Below are positions 32,010 through 33,828 of a DNA stretch of 33,828 bases, in pieces. Both the position numbers and the translations under genes were made by a program. The DNA is from Streptomyces antioxidans (GTDB lineage: Bacteria; Actinomycetota; Actinomycetes; Streptomycetales; Streptomycetaceae): positions 1 to 33,828 of the forward strand of contig NZ_LAKD02000042.1 of NCBI RefSeq assembly GCF_000968685.2, in the 5' to 3' direction. Numbering within the stretch: the first letter of the stretch is position 1; the number at the start of each line of letters is the position of its first letter. A model generated the notes under the pieces. It was given only the letters and a program-made list of their open reading frames with translations. It was not told the DNA's origin and ran no database searches.

Positions 32010-32366
32010 ATGATCCAGCCAGCCGATATCCGTGAGTGGCGCGACCAGGATGTCGTCGATGAGCAGGGCCGCAAGATCGGGGTGCTCGAGGCGATCTACG
32101 TGGCCACGTCCACCGACGAACCCGCCATGGCCACCGTCCGCACCGGACTGCCCACCCGCCACCGGCTGGTGTTCGTCCCCGTGGACGACGCGGTGGTCGG
32201 GCCGGGCTATGTGAAGGTCTCCTACGCCCGGTCGCTGGTGAAGAAGGCGCCCTCGCTCGGCATGGACGATGTGCTGCCCGCGGAGCAGGAGGGGGCGATC
32301 TTCCAGCACTACGGGAAGACGTACCGGGCCGGTCCGGGCGGCGGGCGGCAGCTCGCGCGCCGCTGA
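32010..32366 (+). CDS. PRC-barrel domain protein
   Basis: A 118-residue protein with a PRC-barrel-like beta-domain (residues 1-95): ADIREWRDQDVVDEQGRKIG at the start, followed by a repeating beta-pattern with VFVPVDDAVVG and VKVSYARSLVKKAP. PRC barrels occur in RNA-processing and photosynthetic proteins and in stress proteins of actinobacteria. Role unknown. The ATG has GAGGGTG upstream. It is divergent from the hydrophobic-protein gene and begins the block ending in the glycosidase. Confidence 0.8.
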   Translation: MIQPADIREWRDQDVVDEQGRKIGVLEAIYVATSTDEPAMATVRTGLPTRHRLVFVPVDDAVVGPGYVKVSYARSLVKKAPSLGMDDVLPAEQEGAIFQHYGKTYRAGPGGGRQLARR

Positions 32367-32413
32367 CGGCCGGGGACGCTTGACGATCGAGGAGAGGTGC
32401 AGAGGTGTCTGCC

Positions 32414-32584
32414 ATGGCGCTCTTCCTGTTCCTGGTGATCGTGGCCATCGTGCTCGGCCTCATCGGCTGGGTGGTGCACGGGCTGGGCTATCTGCTGGTC
32501 ATCGGTGTGGTGGTGCTGGTGGTCGACATCGTCCTCGGGCTGGTGCGGCTGGCGCGGCGGGGCCGGGGGCGTCGGCTCCGATGA
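32414..32584 (+). CDS. 56-residue membrane protein
   Basis: A short protein with two hydrophobic segments, ALFLFLVIVAIVLGLIGWVV and GYLLVIGVVVLVVDIVLG, ending in a basic tail, RLARRGRGRRLR. It resembles small stress-linked membrane proteins in Streptomyces. I start at ATG 32414 with GAGG 8 bases upstream; GTG 32405 three codons earlier is also well spaced (GGAGAGG). Its stop overlaps the glycosidase start (ATGA), so the two are translationally coupled. Confidence 0.7.
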   Translation: MALFLFLVIVAIVLGLIGWVVHGLGYLLVIGVVVLVVDIVLGLVRLARRGRGRRLR

Positions 32585-33801
32585 CGGGACGCGCCGAGGC
32601 GTGCGTCCCCTTCGGAGCGCATGCCATCCCGTACGCCCCGGGCACGCTCCGGCCCTCCGGCGACCCGGTGGCGGCCGACCGGCGGGTCCTGGAGCACTAC
32701 CGGCTGTGGAAGGCGTCCTTCCTGCGGTCGGGCGACGAGGCGGGCGGCCGGGGCCGGGTCGCGGTGTTCACCCCCGACGCGGCGTACCCGTTCGTGGCCG
32801 AGGCCCAGGGCTACGGGCTGGTGATCACCGCGCTGATGGCGGGCGCCGACCCCGACGCCCACGCCCTCTTCGACGGCATCCTCCGGCATGTCCTGGCCCA
32901 CCCCTCCGTGAACCACCCCGATCTGCACGCCGCCCAGCAGGACGCCGAGGGCCGGGACGCCGGCGGCCGGGACTCGGCGACCGACGGCGACCTGGACATC
33001 GCGTACGGGCTGCTGCTCGCGGACCGGCAGTGGGGCGGTGACCACGGCGGCCAGGACGCGTATGACTACAAGGCGCTCGCGCTGCGGCGGATCGACGCCG
33101 TCATGGAGTGCGAGGTGCATCCCACCACCCGGCTGACCAAGCTGGGCGACTGGTCATCGGGCCGCTTTGACGAGGTCTCCCGTACGTCGGACTGGATGCC
33201 GGACCACGTCAGGGCGTTCCGGGCGGCCACGGGCGACCGGCGGTGGGACGAGGTGCTGGACGCGCAGCTTTCGCTGGCCGGGACGCTGTGCGCCCGCCAC
33301 GCCCCGGCCACCGGGCTGCTCCCCGACTTCGTCGTGGACACCACGTCCGGCGCGCCCGGGCCCGCGCGGGGGCAGGTCCTGGAGAGCCCGCATGACGGCG
33401 ACTACCACTGGAACGCCTGCCGTGTCCCCTGGCGGCTCGGCGCCGACGCGGTGACCAGCGACGACGTACGAACCCTGGCGGCCGCGCGGGGGCTCAGCCG
33501 CTGGGCGAGGACGGCGACCGGCGGTGATCCCGGGCGGATCCGGAGCGGATACCGGCTCGACGGCACGGCCTATGGGGACCCGGGCTCGCCCGCCTTCTTC
33601 GCGCCCTTCGCGGTCGCCGCCCTGACGGAGAACGAGGGCGGACCAGCGGCCGAAGGTGCGGCCGACGAAGGGGCGCAGGACTGGCTGGACGCGCTGTGGG
33701 CGCGGATGTGCGCCTCCCCTCCCGATCCGGCCCGCGCCTACGCGGCGGGGGTGCAGCTCCAGTCGATGCTGGTGGTCAGCCACAACTACTGGGTGCCCTA
33801 G
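32581..33801 (+). CDS. Glycoside hydrolase family 8-like protein without signal peptide
   Basis: A 406-residue protein of the GH8 (cellulase/chitosanase) alpha/alpha-barrel type. The catalytic-acid region reads VAEAQGYGL (Glu within SEGxGYG-like sequence) and the signature DGDLDIAYGLLLADRQWG lies about residues 138-155. SRTSDWMPDHVRAF matches the family's later aromatic/Asp motif. GH8 enzymes cut beta-1,4-glucans or chitosan outside the cell, yet this one begins MTGRAEACVPFGAHAIPYAPG, about where a mature enzyme would start, with no signal peptide. The start overlaps the stop of the preceding membrane protein gene. A lost or displaced signal sequence, or an intracellular role, is possible. 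Confidence 0.83.
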   Translation: MTGRAEACVPFGAHAIPYAPGTLRPSGDPVAADRRVLEHYRLWKASFLRSGDEAGGRGRVAVFTPDAAYPFVAEAQGYGLVITALMAGADPDAHALFDGILRHVLAHPSVNHPDLHAAQQDAEGRDAGGRDSATDGDLDIAYGLLLADRQWGGDHGGQDAYDYKALALRRIDAVMECEVHPTTRLTKLGDWSSGRFDEVSRTSDWMPDHVRAFRAATGDRRWDEVLDAQLSLAGTLCARHAPATGLLPDFVVDTTSGAPGPARGQVLESPHDGDYHWNACRVPWRLGADAVTSDDVRTLAAARGLSRWARTATGGDPGRIRSGYRLDGTAYGDPGSPAFFAPFAVAALTENEGGPAAEGAADEGAQDWLDALWARMCASPPDPARAYAAGVQLQSMLVVSHNYWVP

Positions 33802-33828
33802 ATGAGTGAGTCTGATGTCCTCAGTGGT
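33802..33828 (+). CDS. Possible start of a further gene at the window edge
   Basis: ATG directly after the glycosidase stop opens MSESDVLSG to the window end. There is no ribosome-binding site beyond the coding end of the glycosidase gene. Too short to judge. Confidence 0.2.

Overview
The window is about 34 kb of very high-GC chromosomal DNA from an actinomycete, almost certainly a Streptomyces. The evidence is GC-rich third codon positions, GTG and TTG starts, bldG, and a gene order I recognise from memory as matching the S. coelicolor SCO3540-SCO3560 core region (much of it also seen as Rv3644c-Rv3661 in Mycobacterium tuberculosis). Database identities were not checked. I see no insertion sequence, prophage, CRISPR array or biosynthetic cluster. 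It is mostly conserved core genome, and the unusual material is between the genes.

Layout. (1) 69-3296: a CooC/ParA-like ATPase and a divergent degenerate Fic-fold protein, then a 450-base gap with a strong hairpin and a possible 6S-type RNA, then a HAD-IB phosphatase with a C-terminal membrane anchor. (2) 3750-9342: a tad/Flp pilus-type operon (ssd/tadZ, tadA, tadB, tadC, a Flp-like pilin, tadE, and a second TadE-like gene with no stop codon of its own). (3) 9343-11799, minus strand: an MrfA/YprA-type DEXH helicase with a C-terminal cysteine cluster. (4) 11854-12716: bldG (anti-anti-sigma factor) and an anti-sigma kinase gene, the partner-switching pair needed for development. (5) 13545-19123: H+-pumping pyrophosphatase hppA, a lipoprotein, an NPPF-type methyltransferase and a small membrane protein. 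(6) 19334-27167: topA, a membrane-protein/thymidylate-kinase fusion, and holB (DNA polymerase III delta prime). (7) 27379-29111: an S33 peptidase lipoprotein and tRNA-Thr(CGT). (8) 29170-33801: a more accessory, stress-flavoured block with a DUF4232 lipoprotein, an ArsR-type regulator with a palindromic operator candidate, a SigB/F/G-family sigma factor, a small hydrophobic protein behind a sigma-B-type promoter, a PRC-barrel protein, a 56-residue membrane protein, and a GH8-type glycosidase with no signal peptide.

How the genes work together. Genes 3750-9342 would build a secretion ATPase, inner-membrane platform and pilin/pseudopilin set, but no prepilin peptidase is present here. bldG and its neighbour control sigma factor release, and the sigma factor at 30597 belongs to the kind of family such switches control. 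The topA, tmk and holB genes serve DNA topology, dTTP supply and replication.

The most striking feature not explained by genes is a set of degenerate tandem repeats (units of 9-55 bp) in most intergenic gaps. At six genes or more the repeat appears to include the stop codon of the upstream gene, as if the 3' end of the gene had been copied outward. Other leads are twin hairpins with C-rich loops at 3400-3465, two palindromes ahead of ssd, a sequence motif shared by the methyltransferase and holB upstream regions, and the stop-less TadE-like gene running antisense into the helicase.
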